DNA of 64,000 nucleotides from Treponema brennaborense (GTDB taxonomy: Bacteria > Spirochaetota > Spirochaetia > Treponematales > Treponemataceae), in the NCBI GenBank assembly GCA_023666275.1, contig JAMPCJ010000003.1:213483-277482 (forward strand), read 5' to 3'. The notes under the pieces were generated by a model. That model made no database searches, was not told the DNA's origin, and saw only the letters and a program-made list of their open reading frames with translations. Positions within the stretch are counted from its first letter, which is position 1, and each line of letters starts with the position of its first letter. The translations under genes were made by a program, and so were the position numbers. Positions 27,500 to 35,411 of the stretch are shown in pieces.

Positions 27500-28111
27500 A
27501 TGATTACACAGCCTACTATAATTAAACCGTTTCCCATGAACACAATGCCGTCCTGGGAACAAGCGAAGCATGCCGTTTTTCCGTGGCCGGAACCGCAGTC
27601 CTGTCTTAAATCGGACAGCCTTGCGCAGCGTCCGCAGGATACGCTGGTTGCGTTCATAACAAAAAAGATAAAACTGTACGTTGTATGCCTGTGGAACGAT
27701 ATATTGTATCCGATCAATGATTTCCTTATAAAAACCTGGAATGTTTCCTGGGCAGCCGTCAGACTTGCCATTGAAGAAAATATGATGCGCATTATGCGCG
27801 ACGCGGTTTTTAAAAAACATGTATGCGGACAATTTTCGTATTATACGCTGCATCACGCGCTGCCTGTGTTCAATTCGGTTTTGCCGTTTTTTAAGCCGTT
27901 TCAAGCGGAAGCACAAAAAAAATTCGGCGGAACATTTTATTTTTCCGTGCCGGAACGCACGACTTCTGTCTTTTTTGCCAAAAGCGCACTGCCGATGTAC
28001 GTAAAACAACTGCGGAACGATATATTGCTGACACATGACTGCTCGGCACGCGCGCTCTCGACGGAATTGATTGAAATTTCACCGTCGGGATTGGTCGCGC
28101 TTCTGGACTGA
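27500..28111 (+). CDS. Hypothetical protein
   Basis: This protein of about 203 residues has no signal peptide. It has an aromatic-rich middle (KLYVVCLWNDILYPIN) and a Cys-containing N-terminal part. I do not recognise a family. The start is uncertain: the frame is open from 27425, with ATG codons at 27458, 27500 and 27536. A TATAAT at 27517-27522 lies just before the last of these, which would make it another near-leaderless gene. None of the starts has a strong ribosome site. The stop lies 66 bases before rubrerythrin, which has its own promoter. Confidence 0.6.
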   Translation: MITQPTIIKPFPMNTMPSWEQAKHAVFPWPEPQSCLKSDSLAQRPQDTLVAFITKKIKLYVVCLWNDILYPINDFLIKTWNVSWAAVRLAIEENMMRIMRDAVFKKHVCGQFSYYTLHHALPVFNSVLPFFKPFQAEAQKKFGGTFYFSVPERTTSVFFAKSALPMYVKQLRNDILLTHDCSARALSTELIEISPSGLVALLD

Positions 28112-28115
28112 TTTG

Positions 28116-28144
28116 TTGACGGCGCGCTGTTTCTTTATTAGATT
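28116..28144 (+). promoter_or_regulatory. Rubrerythrin promoter
   Basis: TTGACG at 28116-28121, a 17-base spacer and TAGATT at 28139-28144. The start codon is 34 bases downstream, with its own AGGAG. Confidence 0.55.
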
Positions 28145-28177
28145 GTAACATATCCATACTATTTCAGGAGATATTAT

Positions 28178-28720
28178 ATGGCAGACTTGCAAGGATCGAA
28201 AACACAAGCTAATTTGCTGGCGGCATTTGCCGGAGAAAGCCAGGCGCGGAACAAATATACATATTTCGCATCTGCGGCACGCAAAGAAGGTTTTAACCAA
28301 ATTGCCGATTTTTTTGAAGAAACAGCGTCAAATGAAAAAGAACACGCAAAAGTGTGGTTCAAAATACTGCATGACGGCGCTGTTCCCAAAACGGAAAAAA
28401 ATCTTCTCGACGCCGCGGAAGGAGAAAAATACGAACATTCCGATATGTATCCGTCTTTCGCAAAAACTGCGCGCGAAGAAGGATTTTCGGAAATAGCGGA
28501 TTTATTCGAAGCCGTCGGCGAAATAGAAAAACATCATGAAGCACGCTACCGCGCGCTGCTCCAAAGAGTCAAAGACGGAAAAGTATTCAATGAAAGCGGA
28601 AAAACCGCCTGGGTATGTTCAAACTGCGGATACATTCATTACGGAGAATCCGCGCCGGAAACGTGCCCTGTCTGCGCGCACCCGCAGGCGTATTTTATGC
28701 GGGAACAAACGAATTATTAA
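28178..28720 (+). CDS. rbr: Rubrerythrin
   Basis: This 180-residue protein reduces hydrogen peroxide in anaerobes. The N-terminal four-helix di-iron domain (to about residue 135) contains the two ExxH iron motifs NEKEHAKV and [11 protein letters not shown] and the early [10 protein letters not shown]. The C-terminal rubredoxin domain holds one Fe(Cys)4 site, CSNCGY and CPVCAHP. Length and domain order are canonical. It is monocistronic and converges with the rfu-like operon. Confidence 0.96.
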   Translation: MADLQGSKTQANLLAAFAGESQARNKYTYFASAARKEGFNQIADFFEETASNEKEHAKVWFKILHDGAVPKTEKNLLDAAEGEKYEHSDMYPSFAKTAREEGFSEIADLFEAVGEIEKHHEARYRALLQRVKDGKVFNESGKTAWVCSNCGYIHYGESAPETCPVCAHPQAYFMREQTNY

Positions 28721-28725
28721 CGGCG

Positions 28726-28746
28726 GCAGCCGGAATTTTCGGCTGC
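28726..28746. terminator. Hairpin between rubrerythrin and the transport operon
   Basis: GCAGCCG at 28726-28732 pairs with CGGCTGC at 28740-28746 with a 7-base loop, just after the rubrerythrin stop and before the convergent permease stop. Confidence 0.5.
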
Positions 28747-28768
28747 ATTCACGGCTGCAGCGGCTTTG

Positions 28769-29650
28769 CTAAACGGTGTTTCCTCGGCGGGATTTGCATC
28801 CGAAAACCGCAAGAAAAATAAGCGGAATTCCGTGCGGCAGCGCCGTGAACAGTGCGGAAGGAACAGCGGCGAAAAAAGCTGCCTGCTGAACGTATACCGC
28901 AGCATAAGAAACCGCGGCAACGGCAACGGAAGCCGCGGCAGCGCCGGCACGCTTTTTTCTGCCGAGGAGAACAATGACAATCCCCGTCCAGCCGATGCCG
29001 GCGCTTATATTCGGCACAAATGATGAAAGCCGGAATGTCAGCACGGCGCCGGCGCAGGATGCCATAACCGCAGCGGAACACCAGGCAAGCACGCGGTATA
29101 CAGCCGGATTTATGCCGCGGTCTGCAAGAACAGAAGCATCCGAACCGGTGATGCGCAGGCGCATTCCCCAGCGTGTTCTGCGGAACACAAATGAATACGC
29201 GGAAAGAAACAGCAGGGAAGCGGGAATCGAATATATCCGTGCGAAATACGGGCAGCGTTCAAAGCGCGCCGCGGCGGCGGAATCGTAAGGAACCAAATCG
29301 CCGAACAAAAGTACGCCGTGTGTTTTGAACCATAAAAACGAACAAATCGAAATGCCGCCGGAAACAAGCAAATTTACCGCCAGTCCCGTTAAAAACGGAT
29401 TCGAGCGGGTGCATTCCGTAAATACGGCGGCAATAAAAATCACTCCCGCGCACAATACAAGTGCTCCCGAAAAACCGGCTGCGGGACTGCCTGTCCGTAC
29501 CGCAATTGCAAATGTCAAAAACGCGGACAAATTGACAATTCCGTCAAGGAACACCGCCATCACTCCGGCATATTCGCTTATCAGCGCCCCGTATGACACC
29601 AGCAGCAGCGGCACCGCAATAACAAGGATTTCCAAAAAGGCATTCGGCAT
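28769..29650 (-). CDS. rfuD: ABC transporter permease, RfuD-like
   Basis: This 293-residue polytopic inner-membrane protein is of the BPD_transp_2 (branched-chain amino-acid/simple sugar) permease family. Family features are PNAFLEILVIAVPLLLVSYGALISEYAGV-type first helices and GWTGIVIVLLG near the end. The segment RITGSDASVLADRGINPAVYRVLAW is a typical coupling loop. It is last in a lipoprotein-ATPase-permease-permease operon. The order matches treponemal RfuABCD, so riboflavin is the likely but unproven substrate. Confidence 0.8.
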   Translation of the reverse strand: MPNAFLEILVIAVPLLLVSYGALISEYAGVMAVFLDGIVNLSAFLTFAIAVRTGSPAAGFSGALVLCAGVIFIAAVFTECTRSNPFLTGLAVNLLVSGGISICSFLWFKTHGVLLFGDLVPYDSAAAARFERCPYFARIYSIPASLLFLSAYSFVFRRTRWGMRLRITGSDASVLADRGINPAVYRVLAWCSAAVMASCAGAVLTFRLSSFVPNISAGIGWTGIVIVLLGRKKRAGAAAASVAVAAVSYAAVYVQQAAFFAAVPSALFTALPHGIPLIFLAVFGCKSRRGNTV

Positions 29651-29707
29651 AGTTTCCTCCGAAAGACTGCATTTATATGCACAAGTGCGTAATTATTGTA
29701 AAATCTG

Positions 29708-30739
29708 TCAAAACGGAATGCGGCGCTTTAACGATTTGTTTTTGAATACATGCAGCGAATGCGCGGAAATGGTGAAAAACACAATGCCCTGCACAACCGC
29801 GCTCATGTCAAATGAAAAATTATTCGACAGCACCGAATAATCACATGATGTAAATATATATGAAAGTATGCATGAAATCGGAATGAGGAACAGAGGATGC
29901 CCTTTGACAATCAATGCCGCGGAAAGCGCGTTCCAGCCCGCGGCGCCGGCAAATCCTGCGTAGCAAGTATAGTAAGTTCCGGCAACGGCGAAAAAACCTG
30001 CAAGTCCGTGCAAAGCTCCGGATATGAACATGCCCGCACACATGGCAATATCGGGAGAATATCCGCAGTACGCCGCAAATTCGGGGGCTGTGCCGCATAT
30101 TCTGAAAATTCTGCCTGCTTTTGTCTTCGCAAGAACGAACCACGCGGCGGCGCACATCAATACGGCAATAAAAAACGAAGCGTTAAACGGAGAAACAGTC
30201 AAAAGCGGCGGAATTCGATGAATATCCGCAATAAACGGCATTGCGAGCAGGTTTTTTGTTTGATCGCGGAGCGGTCCGCCGACTGCGTAGTCAAGAACGG
30301 AAGACAAAGCGGAAGACAGCAAAAACGACGACAATAATTCGTTTACTCCGCGGAATACACGCAATATGCCGGAAACAAGCGCCGCGGCGCCGCCGGCAAA
30401 AACAGCAGCGGCCATTGCCGCCGCAGCCGGAAAAGATGAATCGCGCAGCAGATACGCAGTCAGGCAGGCAGCCGCATACATTTGTGCGCTGCCGCCGAGA
30501 TTCAGAGAACCGGCTTGTATCGCGGCGCACGCACCAAGCGCGGCAAACATCAGCAGCGACATTGAATTGAGAAAACTGCCGGTAAAATAGGCTGACGAAA
30601 AAACACCGCCGAAAAACGCTGCGGCAGCGTGCAGCGGATTTGGCGACAAAACAGCGGTAATGCCGACAGCTGCCGCGGCGGCGGCACACATCGACAGTAC
30701 GGCATTAAGCGGAATATGCAGCGCAATGTTTGTTTTCAT
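29708..30739 (-). CDS. rfuC: ABC transporter permease, RfuC-like
   Basis: This 343-residue permease of the same family as its neighbour has about nine hydrophobic spans. The coupling-loop region FRICGTAPEFAAYCGYSPDIAMCAGM and the motif SLNLGGSAQMYAAA match the simple-sugar/nucleoside permease type. The start overlaps the ATPase stop by 4 bases (ATGA). The gap to the second permease is 57 bases. It forms a heterodimeric channel with RfuD in the proposed riboflavin importer. Confidence 0.8.
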   Translation of the reverse strand: MKTNIALHIPLNAVLSMCAAAAAAVGITAVLSPNPLHAAAAFFGGVFSSAYFTGSFLNSMSLLMFAALGACAAIQAGSLNLGGSAQMYAAACLTAYLLRDSSFPAAAAMAAAVFAGGAAALVSGILRVFRGVNELLSSFLLSSALSSVLDYAVGGPLRDQTKNLLAMPFIADIHRIPPLLTVSPFNASFFIAVLMCAAAWFVLAKTKAGRIFRICGTAPEFAAYCGYSPDIAMCAGMFISGALHGLAGFFAVAGTYYTCYAGFAGAAGWNALSAALIVKGHPLFLIPISCILSYIFTSCDYSVLSNNFSFDMSAVVQGIVFFTISAHSLHVFKNKSLKRRIPF

Positions 30740-32235
30740 TCGTCAGCAGGTTCTCCATACGTTTCTTTCGGGAAATCCGCATGCATTGCGGGAAACAGCC
30801 TGCCGTGTTTGAAAATGTATCCGTAATCGGCTGAAGGCAAATAATCAGCCGAAGCAGATACGATTAAAATACCGCAGTTTTCCGCCGCTGCGGACAAAAG
30901 CGTTCTGCCGAGCGCTGCGGCTGAAACGGAATCGAGCCCGTAAGACGGTTCGAAAAGCAGCAGAAGCCGCGGATGCAGCGACAGTTCCCTTGCGATAATC
31001 AGGCGCTGAAGCATGCCGCCGGAAAGACTTGAAACACGGTCATCAAGCATAATATCGACGCAGCTGTTTTTTACCAGCCGTGCGGCATCCGCTTCGGAAA
31101 AGGATTTATCGATGCCGGCGCACAGCATCTCTTTTACCGTTAATGACGGATGCGAACCGCGGAACAATTTGCTGCTCGGAACAATTCCGCAGCCGAAACG
31201 CCGAAGCTGCGCGGGCGAAAGCCGCCGCTGTTTTTTGCCGTGCAGCAGCACCGAGCCCGAATACGGTTCTGTGTCCATGCCGCTGGCAATATTTTCCAGT
31301 ATATCCAGTCCTTCTTCATGCCGTCCGGTTATAACCGTTATTTTTCCGGCATGCACCGAAAAAGATGCGTTGTCAAGCAGCGGTTTTCCGTTCCGTGCAT
31401 AGCAAATATTGCGCAGCTCAAGCAAAACCTCTCCGTCTGTTTTCGCCGATTTTCTGCGTACACTCGGCGTTTTTTCGTCGGATGCGGGAGAATCGCCGTG
31501 CGGAACGGGCGGCTTTATATGCAGCGCCATAACCTGCTCGGAAATATCCCGCGCTTTATTGCCGAAGCGTGCGGCGACGGCGCCTTTGCGCAAAACAGTT
31601 ATCGTGTCGGCATGGCGTGCGGCGTCGGCAATGGAATGCGTAATAAGCACGACGCTCAGTCCCGCCGCTGCGGCGGATTCAAGGCGGGCATACAATGCCG
31701 TCTGCTCCGCATCATCGAGAGAAACCGACGGTTCATCGAGTATCAGCATGGACGGCTTGGTATACAATGCCGCGAGCAGCGCTGTATAAAAGCGTCCGGC
31801 GGAAGACAAATAGCACGATTTTTCCCGCAAATCAATCCGAATATTCCAGCTTTCCGCAAGCTCGTTTATTTCCGCCAAAGCACGGCGGCGCAGCATGAAC
31901 CGAAACGCTCCGCACGGTTCGCGTCCCAGCATGACATTCTCGTATACGCGCAGTGCAGCCGATTGATGCGGATGCTGTTCCACAAGCGCAATGCCGCGGC
32001 GCAAAGATTCCGCCTGCGAACGGAACGAAACAGGTTCGCCGTTTACCAGCAAAGTTCCCGATGAAAGCTGCTTTTTCCCCGCGAGTACCGAAGCAAGCGT
32101 GGACTTTCCGGCGCCGTTTTCGCCGAGCAGCGCATGAATTTCTCCGCCGCGGAACACCGCAGACACCGAATCAAGCGCTGTTTTATGCGAATAGCGTTTC
32201 GAGGCACTGCGGACTTCCGCACAGAATATCGGCAT
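30736..32235 (-). CDS. rfuB: Duplicated ABC ATPase, RfuB-like
   Basis: This 499-residue protein has two ABC ATPase domains in the RbsA/BmpA style. Domain 1 has an intact Walker A GENGAGKST (about residue 38) and Walker B LILDEPSVSLDD, but a degenerate signature LSSAGRFYT. Domain 2 has an intact signature LSGGMLQR but a degraded Walker A (TGRHEEGLD) and Walker B (LLLFEPSYGLD, Phe for Asp). Only one composite ATP site therefore looks active. It energises import by the two permeases. It starts 41 bases after the binding lipoprotein gene. Confidence 0.85.
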   Translation of the reverse strand: MPIFCAEVRSASKRYSHKTALDSVSAVFRGGEIHALLGENGAGKSTLASVLAGKKQLSSGTLLVNGEPVSFRSQAESLRRGIALVEQHPHQSAALRVYENVMLGREPCGAFRFMLRRRALAEINELAESWNIRIDLREKSCYLSSAGRFYTALLAALYTKPSMLILDEPSVSLDDAEQTALYARLESAAAAGLSVVLITHSIADAARHADTITVLRKGAVAARFGNKARDISEQVMALHIKPPVPHGDSPASDEKTPSVRRKSAKTDGEVLLELRNICYARNGKPLLDNASFSVHAGKITVITGRHEEGLDILENIASGMDTEPYSGSVLLHGKKQRRLSPAQLRRFGCGIVPSSKLFRGSHPSLTVKEMLCAGIDKSFSEADAARLVKNSCVDIMLDDRVSSLSGGMLQRLIIARELSLHPRLLLLFEPSYGLDSVSAAALGRTLLSAAAENCGILIVSASADYLPSADYGYIFKHGRLFPAMHADFPKETYGEPADE

Positions 32236-32276
32236 AGTTTCATCACCCCATGAATTCGGCAGTATCGGCAGCGCGC

Positions 32277-33359
32277 TTAAGACAGCGGTAGCAGCAGTTC
32301 GCCGTCTTCAATCATTTTTACGCGCTCGGCTATTTTTTCGCGGATGCCTTCGTCAACTGTTTCGATATACAGCGGATCGTCGATTACAAAATGCACATAG
32401 CCGTCTTGAATGCCGACAGTCTGCGCCGTGCCGAATTCGATTTCGCCGCGCAGATATTTCAGCGTCATTTCATACGCCATTTTGCGCTGTTCCAAAACAG
32501 AACTCGAAATTACGTACCCCGGCGCTTTGGAAAAGCCGTTGTCGTCAAACCAAGATACATAAAATCCGCAGTCTTTTGCTGCCGCAATAACGCCCTGCGA
32601 TGCGCCGCCCGCAATCGGCAGTATGACATCCGTGCCGGACTGATACAACGCCCGCGCGATTGTTTCCGCTTTCGAAGCATCATACCAGTTGCCGACAACG
32701 CGGAATTCCACCGAAACGGCAGGATCCGCGGCGCGCGCGCCTTCTTCAAACGACGGAAGCAGAACCGTATTCATGACCGGATATTCCTGCGCGGCAACAA
32801 GCGCAATCTTTTTTTCCGTGTTGGCGTACCGCATGGAACTTTCCGCCGAAGACACAAGACCTGCGGCGAAGCCGGTAAGATACGCCTGTTCCCGCTGATT
32901 ATATCTGACTGTCGCAACGGAAGCGCAGTTCTCGCAAAAAGCATCCAGCAGTATGAATTTCTGCTGCGGAAACTGCCGTGCAAGCGGAAGCGCTATATCC
33001 GGCAGCGACGGATTCGACGAAAAAATCACGTCGTATTTTCCGGATGCGGCAAGCGCGGTCAATTTTGCCGCCCATTCGGACTGCTCCGTTCCGGCTTCGA
33101 TTACGGAAACAACTGCCTGCCGTGCGCTCGGTTTTTCCGCCCCGGTAGAATTGCCGCCGGAATCCTGCGCTTCGGATGCGGCTTGATTGTAATCGGCAGC
33201 TGCAGACGTAATGCCTTCCGCAAGCATTTCGTACACCGGATTTCCGGACATAATTCCCGGAACAAACACCGCAATCGATTTATCCGCCGAGGGTTTTGTC
33301 TGTTTCCCGCACGAAGCCAATAAAACCGCCGCCAGTGCAGCGATGCATATTTTTTTCAT
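32277..33359 (-). CDS. rfuA: Basic membrane lipoprotein / riboflavin-binding-like protein
   Basis: This 360-residue lipoprotein (MKKICIAALAAVLLASC) has the PnrA/BMP fold pattern: IAVFVPGIMSGNPVYEML, FSSNPSLPDIALPLARQFPQQKF, YLTGFAAGLVS and ILPIAGGASQGVI. The nucleoside-type DxSFN motif is absent, which together with gene order favours a riboflavin-type RfuA over a purine-binding PnrA. A linker rich in Ser/Asp near residue 60 is unusual. It is first in the operon, with its own promoter. The substrate is an inference. Confidence 0.78.
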   Translation of the reverse strand: MKKICIAALAAVLLASCGKQTKPSADKSIAVFVPGIMSGNPVYEMLAEGITSAAADYNQAASEAQDSGGNSTGAEKPSARQAVVSVIEAGTEQSEWAAKLTALAASGKYDVIFSSNPSLPDIALPLARQFPQQKFILLDAFCENCASVATVRYNQREQAYLTGFAAGLVSSAESSMRYANTEKKIALVAAQEYPVMNTVLLPSFEEGARAADPAVSVEFRVVGNWYDASKAETIARALYQSGTDVILPIAGGASQGVIAAAKDCGFYVSWFDDNGFSKAPGYVISSSVLEQRKMAYEMTLKYLRGEIEFGTAQTVGIQDGYVHFVIDDPLYIETVDEGIREKIAERVKMIEDGELLLPLS

Positions 33360-33392
33360 TGCAACACTCCCGTAAAAAGTTTTCGGAATCTT

Positions 33393-33427
33393 ATTAGTTT
33401 TATATCACACTAATTTTGCTGTGTCCA
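33393..33427 (-). promoter_or_regulatory. Promoter with possible operator for the rfu-like operon
   Basis: On the minus strand, TGGACA (33422-33427), a 17-base spacer and TATAAA (33399-33404). An inverted repeat ATTAGT (33393-33398) / ACTAAT (33409-33414) brackets the -10 and could bind a repressor. I see no FMN riboswitch: the leader is only about 40 bases. Confidence 0.5.
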
Positions 33428-33503
33428 GTATAGGTTTGCGGCAGGCATTCGTCAAGGGCGGAAGCGCTTTGCGCACGATGCGCATCATCGGTTGTGCACG
33501 CGC

Positions 33504-33534
33504 TTGACTTGAAGTATACTCAAAAGTATACAAT
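33504..33534 (+). promoter_or_regulatory. MerR-type promoter of the first aldo/keto reductase
   Basis: TTGACT at 33504-33509 and TACAAT at 33529-33534 are 19 bases apart, the long spacing of MerR-family promoters. The spacer holds a dyad centred on AGTATACT (33512-33519). An alternative register, TATACA at 33527-33532, would give a normal 17-base spacing. Confidence 0.5.
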
Positions 33535-33671
33535 TTATATGAAATTGCATCGGGGAATTTCATTTTCATGCTTTGCCCGAAAAACCGCGCGGGCGGCAGC
33601 ATAGCGAACAAACGGAAATTATAAAAATCCGCCGTTTTCGCCGAAATTCCGATTTTTGCAGGAGGAAACGA

Positions 33672-34799
33672 ATGATATACAACGATTTTCAGGATTTGAA
33701 ACTGTCGGCGCTCGGCATGGGCTCGATGCGGCTGCCGATAATAAAAAACGATGCCGACATCGACAAAGAAAAAGCCCGCGCAATAATCAAGCGGGCAATG
33801 GAACTCGGCATCAATTATTATGACACCGCCTGGGGGTACCACAGCGGCAATTCGGAAACCGTTCTCGGCAGCGCATTGGCAGATTATCCGCGCGAATCGT
33901 TTTATCTTGCCGATAAATTCCCCGGCTATGACCTTGCGAATATGGACAAAGTAGAAGAAATTTTCGAAGCCCAGCTGAAAAAATGCGGCGTCGATTATTT
34001 CGATTTCTACTTATTTCACAATGTATGCGAAATGAACATCGATGCGTATCTCGACCGTTCCCACAAAATTTTCGAATATCTGACGGCACAAAAAGAAAAC
34101 GGACGCATCCGCCATTTGGGATTTTCCGTGCACGGAAGCCTTGAAGTTACCAAACGCTTTCTCGACGCATACGGCAGCAAAATGGAATTCTGCCAAATCC
34201 AATTGAATTACATCGATTATCACTTTCAGGACGCAAAAAGCAAAATAGAGCTGCTCAATGCAAGCGGCATTCCGATTTGGGTCATGGAACCTGTGCGCGG
34301 CGGAAAATTGGCAGCCCTGCCCGACAGCGTAACGGCGCAGCTGCGCGCAATTTCTCCCGAAGACAGCGACGTAACCTGGGCGTTCCGCTTTTTGCAGACA
34401 ATTCCCGGCGTAACCGTTACGCTTTCCGGCATGAGCACGCTTGAGCAGCTCGAAGAAAACGCGCGGATTTTCGAGAAACGCCGTCCGCTCTCCCAGCAGG
34501 AAACCGATACGCTTCTTGCCGCCGCCGAAAACATGATGGACGGCGTGCTTCCCTGTACCGCCTGCCATTACTGCGTCAGCCACTGCCCGAAAGGCCTCGA
34601 CATTCCGCGCCTAATCGAACTTTACAACGAACACCGCTTCACAGGCGGCGGCTTTATCGCCCCGATGGCGCTCCTCGCAATTCCGCAGGAAAAACACCCG
34701 AATGCCTGCATCGGCTGCCGCAGCTGCGAAGCAGTCTGTCCACAGACAATCAAAATATCGGAAGCAATGACGGATTTTACCAAACGCCTGCAAAGCTGA
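33672..34799 (+). CDS. Aldo/keto reductase with C-terminal ferredoxin domain
   Basis: This 375-residue enzyme has a TIM-barrel aldo/keto reductase (residues 1 to about 280) followed by an iron-sulfur region. The catalytic tetrad residues are visible in NYYDTAWGYHSGNSE (Asp, Tyr), LADKF (Lys) and LFHNV (His). The tail holds CTACHYCVSHCP and CIGCRSCEAVCP, which should bind two 4Fe-4S clusters. This is the COG1453-type predicted oxidoreductase; its substrate is unknown. The ATG at 33672 follows GGAGG. A second paralogue lies 0.6 kb downstream. Confidence 0.88.
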   Translation: MIYNDFQDLKLSALGMGSMRLPIIKNDADIDKEKARAIIKRAMELGINYYDTAWGYHSGNSETVLGSALADYPRESFYLADKFPGYDLANMDKVEEIFEAQLKKCGVDYFDFYLFHNVCEMNIDAYLDRSHKIFEYLTAQKENGRIRHLGFSVHGSLEVTKRFLDAYGSKMEFCQIQLNYIDYHFQDAKSKIELLNASGIPIWVMEPVRGGKLAALPDSVTAQLRAISPEDSDVTWAFRFLQTIPGVTVTLSGMSTLEQLEENARIFEKRRPLSQQETDTLLAAAENMMDGVLPCTACHYCVSHCPKGLDIPRLIELYNEHRFTGGGFIAPMALLAIPQEKHPNACIGCRSCEAVCPQTIKISEAMTDFTKRLQS

Positions 34800-34816
34800 A
34801 TCAATAATCGGGCGCA

Positions 34817-34870
34817 TTTTCCGCGGCGGCATCATGCAAAGCTGTACAAGCCGCACGCCGCCGCGGAAAA
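34817..34870. terminator. 14-bp inverted repeat terminator
   Basis: TTTTCCGCGGCGGC at 34817-34830 is perfectly complementary to GCCGCCGCGGAAAA at 34857-34870, with a 26-base loop. It lies 18 bases after the reductase stop and faces a convergent small gene, so it can serve both directions. Confidence 0.7.
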
Positions 34871-34963
34871 CCGGGCTCTTGCCTTTACTCCTCGGCGTGA
34901 ACACGCCTGCGGTGTACCGGCGCGATCCCTTGCGCGGAAGCATTCCCTCGGCGCATCGGCATG

Positions 34964-35194
34964 TTATTGCTGTTCCGAGCGTTCCCGCGAAGCGGCTTCT
35001 TCTTTTTTTGCTTCCCGTTTGTCTTTTAAATCCGTAATGCCGACAAAAACAGCAATAAGTCCTATAAACGCGGATAAAACCGGCGCGCCGCCTTTTAAAA
35101 AGGCAATAATATCGGCACCCCAAGCCAGTCCGGACGGCAGCGCCGCAGCAATAGTAAACGCTATCATTACAATTCCGATTAACATTGCGACCAT
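34964..35194 (-). CDS. Small membrane protein
   Basis: This 76-residue protein has two membrane helices (residues about 4-30 and 38-56) and a short charged, Lys/Glu-rich C-terminal tail predicted to face the cytoplasm. The start follows GAGGG at good spacing, and a TTGACG-17-TAAAAT promoter lies about 100 bases upstream, which supports a real gene. The family is not recognised. It sits between two related aldo/keto reductase genes, on the opposite strand. Confidence 0.72.
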   Translation of the reverse strand: MVAMLIGIVMIAFTIAAALPSGLAWGADIIAFLKGGAPVLSAFIGLIAVFVGITDLKDKREAKKEEAASRERSEQQ

Positions 35195-35298
35195 ATCAAT
35201 CCCTCTTATGCAAACGGCGGGCTGCGAACCCTCCGCCGAATTCTTCTGCGGCGCCGCGCACCGAAAGCACGGAACATACGCAGCCGCAGCGGTTCGCT

Positions 35299-35327
35299 AT
35301 TTTAACATAAAATCGCATTGCCGTCAA
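35299..35327 (-). promoter_or_regulatory. Promoter of the small membrane protein
   Basis: On the minus strand, TTGACG (35322-35327), a 17-base spacer and TAAAAT (35299-35304), the same hexamers and spacing as the rnf promoter. Confidence 0.55.
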
Positions 35328-35376
35328 AAATGCGCCGCAAATGCATAAGCGGCGGCAAATATTTTTGCGCGGAAAC

Positions 35377-35405
35377 TTGTGTCCGCGCATGTTATCGGGT
35401 ATAGT
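35377..35405 (+). promoter_or_regulatory. Promoter of the second aldo/keto reductase, leaderless spacing
   Basis: TTGTGT at 35377-35382, a 17-base spacer and TATAGT at 35400-35405. The ATG is at 35412, 6 bases after the -10, so transcription should start at the ATG itself. No ribosome site is present. Confidence 0.5.
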
Positions 35406-35411
35406 TGCAGC

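Noticed and set aside
31150..32064. 304-codon frame antisense to the duplicated ATPase
   Set aside because: No start context, Cys/Arg-rich and no known motif, while the minus-strand ATPase has full Walker motifs.
33360..33500. FMN riboswitch before the rfu-like operon
   Set aside because: The leader from the -10 to the start is only about 40 bases and shows none of the conserved RFN helices.
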